Origin: Hellea sp.
GTDB lineage: Bacteria; Pseudomonadota; Alphaproteobacteria; Caulobacterales; Maricaulaceae
Assembly: GCA_020629135.1 (NCBI GenBank)
Contig: JAHDDX010000026.1
Location: 1 to 33,325 of the forward strand
Reading direction: 5' to 3'
Length of the DNA: 33,325 nucleotides
Part shown: positions 24,890-32,834 of the stretch, piece after piece
Numbering within the stretch: the stretch's first letter is position 1
Layout of the letters: the number at the start of each line of letters is the position of its first letter
Notes under the pieces: generated by a model
Seen by the model: only the letters and a program-made list of their open reading frames with translations
Database searches by the model: none
What the model was told of the DNA's origin: nothing
Made by a program: the position numbers and the translations under genes

Positions 24890-25200
24890 TGGCGAAACAT
24901 GAAAACGCGCCTGCTAATGATGAGGATATTCATCCGCTGTCCCGGAAACTCCTGTTTCTGGGGGATCACAAGTTTATCGATAATTTCATCTGGCTTCCCA
25001 TAATCGGGTTGGTCATAACTGTGATGGCCGGATTTATTTATCCATTTCCTGAAGGATATGCGGCGCCTTGGGACTTCTTCGCCTCTTGGGCCATTCTCGG
25101 CTTTATTGCCTATAGTTTCGTGGTTTTAAGCGCCGGTCCCTTGTTCAAGCTTTTAGCTCGAGATGAAAGCTATTACGGTGAAGGAGGGGACGATGATTGA
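24889..25200 (+). CDS. small two-TM protein embedded in the antiporter operon
   Basis: A 103-residue protein of no family I recognise. A hydrophilic N-terminus (about 30 residues) is followed by two transmembrane segments (about 33-50 and 64-88) separated by a short loop containing YPFPEGYAAPWDF, and an acidic C-terminus ending GGDDD. It overlaps the preceding gene by TAATG and the following one by 8 bp, so it is clearly part of the operon. It may be an accessory or assembly subunit linking two antiporter-like subunits. That role is inference from position. Confidence 0.75.
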   Translation: MAKHENAPANDEDIHPLSRKLLFLGDHKFIDNFIWLPIIGLVITVMAGFIYPFPEGYAAPWDFFASWAILGFIAYSFVVLSAGPLFKLLARDESYYGEGGDDD

Positions 25201-26923
25201 TATGATCCTTTCTAACCCCGGATTTATTATTATTCTGGCGGGCGTGGTTTGCGCGTTGCTGCCGGTTAGTCAAATCCGTAAAGCGATATTATTGATCGCG
25301 CCGATCTTTGCCGGATATATGATTTATACCGCGACCAAGGATATGGAAGCGGCTCGCTTTGCTGTCTCAGTCGGCGGTCAAGAACTAACGCTCATGCGTA
25401 TGGACCGTCTAGCTATGATTTGGGGCTATGTGTTCTGTCTCGCCGGCGTACTCAATGCGATTTACGGATTTCATGAAAAGTGTAAAATCACCGATAGCTC
25501 CGCCTTGATATATATGGGGGCAGCGGTATCCGGTGTGTTTGCCGGAGATTTCCTGACCCTGTTTATTTTCTGGGAAATGGCGGCGATTTCTTCGGTCATG
25601 CTGGTTTGGAAAGGTGGTGAAAAGTCTTTCCCAGCCGGTATTCGTTATCTCGCGATCCATGTTTTGTCCGGCGTATTATTACTCGCCGGGGCAGTTATGT
25701 ATGGTCGCGCCAATGGCGGGGATTTCACCTTTGGTTATGTCGGACTTGAAAATCCGGGCGGTTGTCTACTCCTAATTGCCATGGGTATTAAATGTGGATT
25801 TCCGTTTCTGCATAACTGGATTCAAGACGCTTATCCCAAAGCCAGTATTACCGGCACGGTGATCCTGTCTGCCTTTACCACCAAGCTTGCGCTATATGCG
25901 CTGGCGCGGGCTTTTCCAGGAACGGATCTGCTGATTTATATCGGTGCGATCATGACCTGTTTCCCGGTTTTCTTCGCGGTGATAGAAAACGATTTGCGAC
26001 GGGTCTTGTCATATTCTCTAAATAACCAGTTAGGCTTTATGGTCTGTGGTATTGGCTTGGGAAGCGAATTGGCCATGAACGGCGTCGCAGCCCACTTGGC
26101 CGCCGACGTAATTTTCAAAGGCCTATTGTTTATGAGCATGGGGGCGGTCATGTTTAGGACCGGCACAGCCAAAGCGTCAGAGCTTGGCGGACTGTTCCGT
26201 TCAATGCCTTACACGACCATATTCTGTTTGATTGGAGCCGGGTCGATCGCGGCCTTCCCATTGCTGTCGGCTTTCGTGACAAAATCCATGATTATTACGG
26301 CCGCACTTTACGAACATGAATGGATCGTTCTGGCGATGCTGCTCTTTGCGTCTGCTGGTGTTATGGAACATTCAGGAATTAAAGTCCCGTACTTTACCTT
26401 CTTCTCACATGACAGTGGAAAACGGGTTAAGGAAGCGCCGGTCAATATGCTTGTGGCCATGGGGCTAGCCTCGATCCTGTGTATTTTCTTTGCCTGGCCT
26501 TGGGGTGGATATCAGTTCCTTTACAGCTTGCTCCCAAATCCAGAAGTTCATTATTCGCCTTATACCGGGAACCACGTGGTCACTCAGATGCAGCTTTTAT
26601 TCGCGGCTATGTTTGCCTTCGCCCTGCTCAAGCGCATCGGGGTCTATCCGGATGAAAAGCGCGCAGAGATCTTGGATTTTGACTGGACTTATCGTCGGCT
26701 CGGCAAAAACATCGCCATTTGGATTGATGCCATGTGGACGCGTTTGTCGGCCAATGTAGGACGCTTACGCAAGCGCTTCATTGATAGTGCAAGCGATAAA
26801 ATCTATCACATGTTTAGTCCGGCGGGTGCGCTCAGTTCGGCAGCGCCGAGCGGCCTGCCAGCAGTCCTGACCGGATCCATGCTGGTGCTGACCCTGTTCG
26901 TCATTTATCTCTCGCGCCTATGA
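25193..26923 (+). CDS. third NuoL/M/N-like antiporter subunit
   Basis: A 576-residue NuoL/M/N-family membrane protein. Conserved ionisable residues are present: glutamate in LFIFWEMAAIS, lysine in MGIKCGFPFLHNWIQDAYP, lysine in FTTKLALYAL and lysine in ADVIFKGLLFM. An extended C-terminal amphipathic region (about residues 490-555) precedes a final transmembrane helix, resembling the lateral helix arrangement of longer members. ATG 25193 is chosen because GGAGGGG lies just upstream; an ATG ten codons earlier lacks such a site. It ends in ATGA overlap with the Ros/MucR gene. Confidence 0.9.
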   Translation: MIDMILSNPGFIIILAGVVCALLPVSQIRKAILLIAPIFAGYMIYTATKDMEAARFAVSVGGQELTLMRMDRLAMIWGYVFCLAGVLNAIYGFHEKCKITDSSALIYMGAAVSGVFAGDFLTLFIFWEMAAISSVMLVWKGGEKSFPAGIRYLAIHVLSGVLLLAGAVMYGRANGGDFTFGYVGLENPGGCLLLIAMGIKCGFPFLHNWIQDAYPKASITGTVILSAFTTKLALYALARAFPGTDLLIYIGAIMTCFPVFFAVIENDLRRVLSYSLNNQLGFMVCGIGLGSELAMNGVAAHLAADVIFKGLLFMSMGAVMFRTGTAKASELGGLFRSMPYTTIFCLIGAGSIAAFPLLSAFVTKSMIITAALYEHEWIVLAMLLFASAGVMEHSGIKVPYFTFFSHDSGKRVKEAPVNMLVAMGLASILCIFFAWPWGGYQFLYSLLPNPEVHYSPYTGNHVVTQMQLLFAAMFAFALLKRIGVYPDEKRAEILDFDWTYRRLGKNIAIWIDAMWTRLSANVGRLRKRFIDSASDKIYHMFSPAGALSSAAPSGLPAVLTGSMLVLTLFVIYLSRL

Positions 26924-27336
26924 GCCGTCCCGATCCGACCGACCTTTTAGACATTACGGCTCAAATCGTAGCCGCCTATGTCGGTCGGAACGAGATGCCA
27001 GCAGGTGAAATTCCCGGGTTAATCGACACGGTTTATAAAACTGTTTCGGGTCTTGCCGAAACTGAGCAGGTCAAACAGCGTGGGCCTAAGCCCGAGCCGG
27101 CAATCCCGATTGAACAATCCGTGACTGATGATTTCATCTATTCTCTGGAAGATGGACAGCCCTATAAATCCTTAAAGCGGCACCTCAAGGCCAAATATAA
27201 TATGAGCCCGGATGATTACCGGGAAAAATGGGAACTGCCGGTAGATTATCCCATGGTTGCCCCGTCTTATGCCCGTGAGCGCTCAGAATTGGCGAAAAAA
27301 AGCGGACTGGGGCGGCAACGACCCCCAAATTTCTAA
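26920..27336 (+). CDS. Ros/MucR family transcriptional regulator lacking zinc ligands
   Basis: A 138-residue protein of the Ros/MucR family with the conserved C-terminal DNA-binding domain (about residues 68-130): SLKRHL, DDYREKWELPVDYPMVAPSYA, LAKKSGLGR. In Ros the zinc site is C-x2-C-x9-H-x4-H. Here the aligned residues are Ser75, Asp78, His88 and Tyr93, so a normal zinc site is not possible. Zinc-free members of this family that keep the fold by other contacts are known. The basic residues that contact DNA appear kept. Its ATG overlaps the stop of the last antiporter gene (ATGA), so it is translated with the Mrp operon. Targets are unknown; feedback on the operon is possible. Confidence 0.9.
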   Translation: MSRPDPTDLLDITAQIVAAYVGRNEMPAGEIPGLIDTVYKTVSGLAETEQVKQRGPKPEPAIPIEQSVTDDFIYSLEDGQPYKSLKRHLKAKYNMSPDDYREKWELPVDYPMVAPSYARERSELAKKSGLGRQRPPNF

Positions 27337-27377
27337 CGCGCCTCCCGATTGAATCGGTTCCGAAATAAAAAACAGGG

Positions 27378-27396
27378 TTAATAAGCCGTTAACCAT
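27378..27396 (+). promoter_or_regulatory. CtrA-type box (TTAA-N7-TTAACCAT)
   Basis: TTAA (27378-27381), seven bases, then TTAACCAT (27389-27396) is a perfect match to the CtrA consensus TTAA-N7-TTAA with the TTAACCAT half-site. It lies 89-107 bp upstream of the PAS-protein start, in an intergenic region. CtrA is the cell-cycle response regulator of this bacterial group. Confidence 0.7.
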
Positions 27397-27424
27397 ATAT
27401 TATCGGAAGGTTAACGCCTTGCCG

Positions 27425-27454
27425 GATTCCGCCTGATTCTCAATAGTCTGATTC
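27425..27454 (+). promoter_or_regulatory. cluster of GANTC (CcrM methylation) sites
   Basis: GATTC occurs at 27425, 27435 and 27450, and GAATC at 27351, all within the 148-bp gap. By chance such a gap would hold less than one. Clusters like this occur in promoters regulated by CcrM methylation and GcrA in Caulobacter relatives. Confidence 0.5.
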
Positions 27455-27484
27455 GGGACAACCAGACTTTTTAGGGGGAACTCA

Positions 27485-27994
27485 GTGCTTTCGGGGAATG
27501 CATTTCGACATCAAATGGTCTTACCAGAGCAGCAATCAATCTATGATTACTGGCGGTCTAAATGCCGAAAAAATCAATTGCCGTCCCGTCATGATATTGA
27601 TCCATCTCACATCGTTTCCCATCTGCCGATGATTTCTTTGACCGAAGTGCAGCACACACCCGCCCGTCCACGTTTTCAGTGCCGACTGGCTGGAACCGGA
27701 TTTTGGAATTTGTTCGAACAGGAAATTCAAGGCCAGTATATTGACGAACTCCCAATGGGGGATCGCTGTGATTACTGGGACCGTATTCTGACGAAGATCG
27801 CCCATACGGGACGTCCTACAGCGGGCGTAACCCGGCCCGGGACACCGATGGGCGGGCATCTGGCGCAGTTTTGGATCAGACTACCACTTTCAGAAAATGG
27901 TCGCGATGTGAACTTGATCCTGGGATATGATCACCTGATGAAAATGAGCGACATCCCGCAGCCAGTCGAACCCAGAGAGCGTATTTCGGCCTAA
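27485..27994 (+). CDS. PAS-domain protein (PAS_5-like)
   Basis: A 169-residue soluble protein resembling the single-domain PAS proteins common in alphaproteobacteria. A short N-terminal region with YDYWRSKCRK leads into RHDIDPSHIVSHLPMI. The PAS core RFQCRLAGTGFWNLF...GQYIDEL and the late strand FWIRLPLSENG...LILGYD follow. No output domain is present. It starts at GTG with AGGGGGA upstream. The promoter region carries a perfect CtrA-type box and clustered GANTC sites, so cell-cycle-dependent expression is likely. It converges with sufE by a 4-bp overlap. Ligand and partner are unknown. Confidence 0.82.
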   Translation: MLSGNAFRHQMVLPEQQSIYDYWRSKCRKNQLPSRHDIDPSHIVSHLPMISLTEVQHTPARPRFQCRLAGTGFWNLFEQEIQGQYIDELPMGDRCDYWDRILTKIAHTGRPTAGVTRPGTPMGGHLAQFWIRLPLSENGRDVNLILGYDHLMKMSDIPQPVEPRERISA

Positions 27995-28410
27995 GCTTGG
28001 GCGCGCGCTTCCATCTTGATCCGTTCGATCATGGCTCTCAAACCATTAGATCTCTGAACCGATAAATGTTCGGCTAATCCCAATTGAGAAAGGATAAGTT
28101 CGGCGTCGATTTTTAATATATCTTGCGGGGTACGGTCTGAATATAGGGTCAAAACAATTGCGACTAATCCTTTGACGATATGCGCATCGCTATCGCCTCG
28201 GAAAACAATTCTGCCCGTATCCGGATTTTGCTCAGAAACCAACCAGACCTGGCTAACACACCCTTTGACTTTATTCGCTTCTGTCATTTCAGAAATGTCG
28301 AGAGACGGCATATTTTTACCCAGATCAATGACGTGGGTATACCGATCTTCCCAATCCTCCAGAAAGGCAAAGTCGTCGATCATGTCCTGAATATTGTCTG
28401 GCAGCGTCAT
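27991..28410 (-). CDS. sufE: SufE family sulfur-acceptor protein
   Basis: A 139-residue SufE protein that accepts sulfane sulfur from a cysteine desulfurase (SufS) for Fe-S cluster assembly. The active cysteine is Cys51 in KVKGCVSQVW, the same residue number as in E. coli SufE. The start chosen, ATG at 28410, gives MTLPDNIQDMIDDF, the usual N-terminus. A TTG at 28452 would add 14 residues, and neither has a good ribosome-binding site. No suf operon genes are adjacent, so it is a stand-alone copy. Confidence 0.9.
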   Translation of the reverse strand: MTLPDNIQDMIDDFAFLEDWEDRYTHVIDLGKNMPSLDISEMTEANKVKGCVSQVWLVSEQNPDTGRIVFRGDSDAHIVKGLVAIVLTLYSDRTPQDILKIDAELILSQLGLAEHLSVQRSNGLRAMIERIKMEARAQA

Positions 28411-28601
28411 GCGGCTCAGATAGAGTGTGACTTGCCATTCCGCAAGGCTCAATGCCGTGATTTTCGCGGGTGAAAACTGTATAAATCACAAGCCTTAAAC
28501 GCGAATTTGCTGGTTTTGTTGTCTCAAATCGAATCTGATAGACAATATATGTTTTTTAATGGGAGGTCGGTATTTCCGCCACACGCCATCACCGCGGATT
28601 A

Positions 28602-30185
28602 ATGATTGCCAGCTTTGTCTGGCTGGTTTGTATCTGCGCGGCTCTGGCGGGCGCATTTGCTCGCCAAACATCTATGGGTGCGCTTTGGCCATATGCTCTG
28701 GGCGCCGCAATGCCGGCTTTGATCGGTTTTGCTTTGTGGCCTGTTATGCGACGAGAATGGGCGCAAATTATTGTGATATTGTCATGGTTGGCCCTGGCGA
28801 TACTGGCTTGCCTAGTCATCGCCTTTGTGCCGATGGCAATTTTGTTTTTGTGTGCCCCTGCCGCTGCCATGTTGTTTGAGCGTGAAAAAGTGATCGAGGC
28901 CATGGTTTTGTCCGCCGTATTTGCAGCAATTCTCTATTACGCGGCCCAAGCCGGTTTTGTTCCTGATGGGATGATGGCAAACGACGTGTCCTCAGATTGG
29001 GGGAAAAAGGCGGGCTTGGCCTCAACTATCGCGTTTCTAATAGCTGCTATGTATGCCGGTGCCGCAGATCGAAATGCCCCAGATATTGCCCAGTTGAGCA
29101 CTGGCTCTACCGAAGCGGATTACGATATTATTCCCGGAAGCCTGTTGCAGGTTGACCGGCATAACCGGGTCGCTGACCTATCCGGAAGAATTGCTGAGAC
29201 GGTTCATAAAAGTGACGAGCTTCAATCCAATTTGTTGAGCGACATTCTTGCGGCCTATGATGGTCGGTCAGAAATCGTTGAGATTATTGAAAAGACTCGA
29301 CGCAAGAATTCCGGGTTCCGTCAACTCTTGCGCCAGGATTGGGACGACGGAGGATTGCAGTTTCTGGAATTTGCGACCCGTCCCGGGCCGGATGAAACCG
29401 TATATGTCCAGATCACGGACCGGTCTGAGGAAAATCAACGTATAGCTAATTTTGAAGCTGCGCGTACCGAAGCGGAACAAGACGCCGAAAGCAAGTCTTT
29501 GTTTTTTGCCGGGGTCAGCCACGAATTGCGGACGCCTTTAAATGCCATAATCGGATTTTCCGACATGATGCGGTCTCGGCTTTTTGGGCCCTTGCCGGGC
29601 AAGTATGCCGAATATGCTGATCTGATACATGACAGCGGGCAGCATATGTTGGATCTCATCGGTGATGTCCTTGACCTTAGCAAGGTTGAGGCCGGGAAAT
29701 ACGAGCTTTCCTATACAAGCTTTGACGCGGCTGACGTTATTCGCAGCACTCTGAAAATGATCCGCCCGGCCGCAGATGCCGCCGAAATTCAACTGGATAC
29801 GGAAATCACCCCGGCGGATAGCGATCTTCTTGTTGAGGCAGACCGCAAGGCCGTTCGGCAAATGCTTCTTAACCTGACCAGCAACGCTATTAAATTCACA
29901 CCGAAAGGCGGACGCGTCGTCGTGCAGGCCAAATCTGCGGGAGACAGTCTTAATATTACGGTGCGGGATAATGGTGTCGGGATGAGCGCGGAAGACCTTA
30001 AAAAAGTCGGCCAGCCTTTTGTTCAGACCCAAAGCGGACAAGAGAATGAAGCCCGCGGAAGCGGGCTGGGTCTGTCTCTGGTGAAGTCATTGGTGGAATT
30101 GCATCAGGGTCGTTTCAGCCTAGCCAGTCAAAAAGATAAAGGCACAACTGCCGAAATATTCTTACCCTTATCTCGGTCTGAATAA
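28602..30185 (+). CDS. membrane sensor histidine kinase, PleC/DivJ-like
   Basis: A protein of 527 residues or slightly more. Residues 1-150 contain about five hydrophobic segments. A PAS-like stretch (about 165-280) with LLQVDRHNRVADLSGRIAE follows. The HisKA domain has the phospho-acceptor His307 in SHELRTPLNA, followed by IIGFSDMMRSRLFGPLP. That context, with DLIGDVLDLSKVEAGKYEL, is typical of the PleC/DivJ group. The HATPase domain has NLTSNAIKFTP, DNGVGM and GSGLGLSLV. The start is uncertain: ATG 28602 has no ribosome-binding site, while GGGAGG sits 5 bases before an in-frame ATT at 28572, and a stop at 28557 closes the frame. No response regulator is adjacent, as is usual for PleC/DivJ-like kinases. 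Confidence 0.92.
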   Translation: MIASFVWLVCICAALAGAFARQTSMGALWPYALGAAMPALIGFALWPVMRREWAQIIVILSWLALAILACLVIAFVPMAILFLCAPAAAMLFEREKVIEAMVLSAVFAAILYYAAQAGFVPDGMMANDVSSDWGKKAGLASTIAFLIAAMYAGAADRNAPDIAQLSTGSTEADYDIIPGSLLQVDRHNRVADLSGRIAETVHKSDELQSNLLSDILAAYDGRSEIVEIIEKTRRKNSGFRQLLRQDWDDGGLQFLEFATRPGPDETVYVQITDRSEENQRIANFEAARTEAEQDAESKSLFFAGVSHELRTPLNAIIGFSDMMRSRLFGPLPGKYAEYADLIHDSGQHMLDLIGDVLDLSKVEAGKYELSYTSFDAADVIRSTLKMIRPAADAAEIQLDTEITPADSDLLVEADRKAVRQMLLNLTSNAIKFTPKGGRVVVQAKSAGDSLNITVRDNGVGMSAEDLKKVGQPFVQTQSGQENEARGSGLGLSLVKSLVELHQGRFSLASQKDKGTTAEIFLPLSRSE

Positions 30186-30207
30186 GAGCCGATTAAGTTC
30201 GGCTCTT
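30184..30207. terminator. bidirectional hairpin between convergent genes
   Basis: AAGAGCCGA (30184-30192), loop TTAAGT, TCGGCTCTT (30199-30207): a perfect 9-bp stem. It overlaps the stop codon of the kinase and the last codons and stop of the bcsB-like gene, whose stop lies in the loop. There is no good T-run on either strand, so termination efficiency is uncertain. Confidence 0.55.
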
Positions 30208-32817
30208 GGGTGAGGCGAGTGATAAAAACATCAATAGTCCGATGATGATCAGGAACCAGAATGTCATATTCAGTTCCCCATTGGGTTTCATTCCATAAGA
30301 CCGAAACAGATTGGTTGTTTTCCGCTTTAAACTTCCGATACCATCGCTCAGATTTAATTGAATGTTTTCCAACTGTGTATTGGCGGGCTTATTCCCAATC
30401 GCTGGTGTTGCGGGCTGGCTCGTCTGGCGGAGCTTTGGTGGGACATAGATAGGCGGACGCCCGGAAATATCTGCCTCGCCAATCCGTCTATTATCCTTTG
30501 CGGCAATAAACACAGGACGATCAGTTTGTGCGCCGCGCAAATTTAATGGTGCTGTTTGAAGCGTTTCGCGGGCGGTTTTTGGTTTAGCCTTCGGCAGAGG
30601 ATTATGCTCTACCAATGTCAGGTCTTCCTTATAAAGACGGTCAGCCCGACGGCCACGCCAAAAGTTATGGGCTCGGTCTGATGTTCTGTTCAATGCCAGT
30701 TTCATACGGATCCAACCGTCCTGAAAATCACCACTAAAGTCTGGTAAAGAAACTTGGAGTTTTTCTGGTGTCGGAATTATCCGTTCGAGCGGGGATTTCG
30801 GCTCTGTGTTTCGATAGTATTTTTCCGGTAGGGCGGTCTGAGCCATTAACACATCACGTTTATCCCATTTCGCCACGCTGCCTTCTAAGGCATTCCAGTG
30901 ATTATCATTTAACAGGTGATCGACGGTGCGCGTGAAGCTTTGCCCCGGCATATTTGAAATCACGCCTATATAACGATTAGAGACTTCGTCAGAATAAACC
31001 GCCGCAACCCCGCCTTTGATTTGAGCGGGTCCGTTTTCGCGGATGGATAACAGGTGAACCGCATCAGATGATTTCAAACTTGCGGACCGAATAGTTTTGG
31101 ACGGTTTGTAACCGGGGCCTGAAATTGCGGCCCGCAATGACCTTGGCGCATGAGTATAAAATGCATGGCCGCGTGTCAGCGCGGCGCCAATCATCAATAT
31201 ATTTTGATCCGAAGGGATATCTGAACTGTGTTGCGTAAACTCGGCGTCGGTCCACCCTTCGCCTGATGCTTTGGCGAGTTGGGCTAATACCCGCAGTCCG
31301 GCATTCAGATCAGCTTCCGAATTCTGACTGAAAATGACTGTGGTGCTAGTCGCTTTTTTTTTTGAAAATGGAAATCCCGAAGCGGCAAAGCGCGACAGAT
31401 CGGTCAGGGCTGCGTGACGATCTGTTTTAATCTGCAAAAATGAACCTGTGCCAAGTGAGAACCCAGGAATGACTTTTGCAATCCCGCAATCACCCGATAC
31501 GGATTGTGGCGTCAAATCCGGTGAAATGACGAGCTTATTATTCAATCCCGTCAGCAAGCCGCGCGGGATATCAAAGGTAACGGATTTCCGGCGCGCATCG
31601 AGCTGTGTGCGGCCCAGGATTTTGCCGTTCAGACTGATCTCTACAAATGATTTCGGATCAACGCTGGATGCAGCGTGAAAGCGCATAACTGTTTTACCGT
31701 GGCTGATCGCAGGATTTTCCACATCAAAGGTGACGGTTTGTGGATTAGCACCCCAACGATCATCAAATTTCAGATTGCCTATTTGGGCCAGATTGACTTT
31801 GCCGTCCACTTTAAGTCGCAACATGCTAAACGGTGAGCGGAAGTAAAAGTCACCGAGACTGGCTTTGCGCCCTCTGACGGTTGGTAGGTCATAGGTAGCA
31901 AATGCTTTGGCAAGTTCCATGACCTCGTCTTCACTGTCTCCTGTGATAGCGACCTGCAACGGATAGCCTTCGCTGATCACCATGCGCGGGCCTTTGTCGC
32001 GGATAGCAAAATCGTCCCGGAGTAATGGTTTTATTTGAGAGCGCGTCGCCAGGATCAACTCCATGTCCGCGCCGCGACGATCACTTTTGATGACGGGAAC
32101 GGTTTTCATATTCAAACCAAGACCTTGTGCCGCCATGGCTTTGAGTTTCAGCGCGTTAGAACCTTTGGCGATAATCGCGACCTTTTTGGGGGCCAGTGTC
32201 GCCGTACTGATTTGCGTTTTCAGATCGCGTATTTGAATGGCGCGCATCCGTGTGCGGGCTTTGATGACGATTGTGCTTTTGTCAAAATCCAGATCCCAAC
32301 CGCCGCTGTGCTCTGTAGGGCATTCATTTGAGTCCGGTTTTTTAAAGCTGAATGTCAGTTTGTTATTGCGGGCCCGAATATGCCCCCGATCAAGTTTAAT
32401 CCGCGCATCGAAATTATGAGACCCCGGATAGATCGGGATAGGGTCTGCATTGTTGAACTTAATCAAAACAGGTGTCCCCGGATCAATTCGTCCAACCGGC
32501 GAACCGGAGATCAAAAGTTCCAGATTTTCGACCCAGGCACTATCTGGAATCGTAAACGTCATTTCAGTCGTCGGACTGCGCCAATCCAGACGGGGACTGG
32601 TCATATCTGAGACTTCATTAAAGGTCGTTTTATAGATAACAGACTTGCGGGCCTGTGGTTTAAATCCTGTCACTCCGGCATAAGCGGTGGCGTTCAGGCT
32701 TGCACTTCCCAGTAATAGCCCCAAATAGACCATCCAGTTCGTGAACAGGCGGGCAAACGGGAAATTAACCCTGTTTTGCTTGTTTTGGGACAATGGGATG
32801 TGAAATAAGCTTAACAT
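30193..32817 (-). CDS. BcsB-like cellulose synthase regulatory-subunit family protein
   Basis: An 874-residue exported protein resembling BcsB, the periplasmic partner of the cellulose synthase BcsA. A long N-terminal signal region (hydrophobic about residues 28-46, ending TAYAG) is followed by beta-rich domains. Segments matching the family are SNECPTEHSGGWDLDF, MELILATRSQIKPLL and GYPLQVAITGDSEDEV. A single C-terminal membrane anchor (about 848-866) is also as in BcsB. No bcsA or other polysaccharide synthase is adjacent, so the polymer is unknown. The gene holds a run of ten A in the coding strand at 31354-31363. The start could lie 28 codons later; neither candidate has a clear ribosome-binding site. 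Confidence 0.82.
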   Translation of the reverse strand: MLSLFHIPLSQNKQNRVNFPFARLFTNWMVYLGLLLGSASLNATAYAGVTGFKPQARKSVIYKTTFNEVSDMTSPRLDWRSPTTEMTFTIPDSAWVENLELLISGSPVGRIDPGTPVLIKFNNADPIPIYPGSHNFDARIKLDRGHIRARNNKLTFSFKKPDSNECPTEHSGGWDLDFDKSTIVIKARTRMRAIQIRDLKTQISTATLAPKKVAIIAKGSNALKLKAMAAQGLGLNMKTVPVIKSDRRGADMELILATRSQIKPLLRDDFAIRDKGPRMVISEGYPLQVAITGDSEDEVMELAKAFATYDLPTVRGRKASLGDFYFRSPFSMLRLKVDGKVNLAQIGNLKFDDRWGANPQTVTFDVENPAISHGKTVMRFHAASSVDPKSFVEISLNGKILGRTQLDARRKSVTFDIPRGLLTGLNNKLVISPDLTPQSVSGDCGIAKVIPGFSLGTGSFLQIKTDRHAALTDLSRFAASGFPFSKKKATSTTVIFSQNSEADLNAGLRVLAQLAKASGEGWTDAEFTQHSSDIPSDQNILMIGAALTRGHAFYTHAPRSLRAAISGPGYKPSKTIRSASLKSSDAVHLLSIRENGPAQIKGGVAAVYSDEVSNRYIGVISNMPGQSFTRTVDHLLNDNHWNALEGSVAKWDKRDVLMAQTALPEKYYRNTEPKSPLERIIPTPEKLQVSLPDFSGDFQDGWIRMKLALNRTSDRAHNFWRGRRADRLYKEDLTLVEHNPLPKAKPKTARETLQTAPLNLRGAQTDRPVFIAAKDNRRIGEADISGRPPIYVPPKLRQTSQPATPAIGNKPANTQLENIQLNLSDGIGSLKRKTTNLFRSYGMKPNGELNMTFWFLIIIGLLMFLSLASPKSRT

Positions 32818-32825
32818 GGGCTTAA
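32811..32825. promoter_or_regulatory. possible CtrA-type box at the bcsB-like start
   Basis: TTAA-N7-TTAA (32811-32814, 32822-32825) matches the CtrA consensus spacing on both strands. It overlaps the proposed ATG of the bcsB-like gene and lies just before the divergent DUF1491 gene. It lacks the TTAACCAT extension seen at 27389, so it is weaker. Confidence 0.35.
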
Positions 32826-32834
32826 TTCAGCAAT

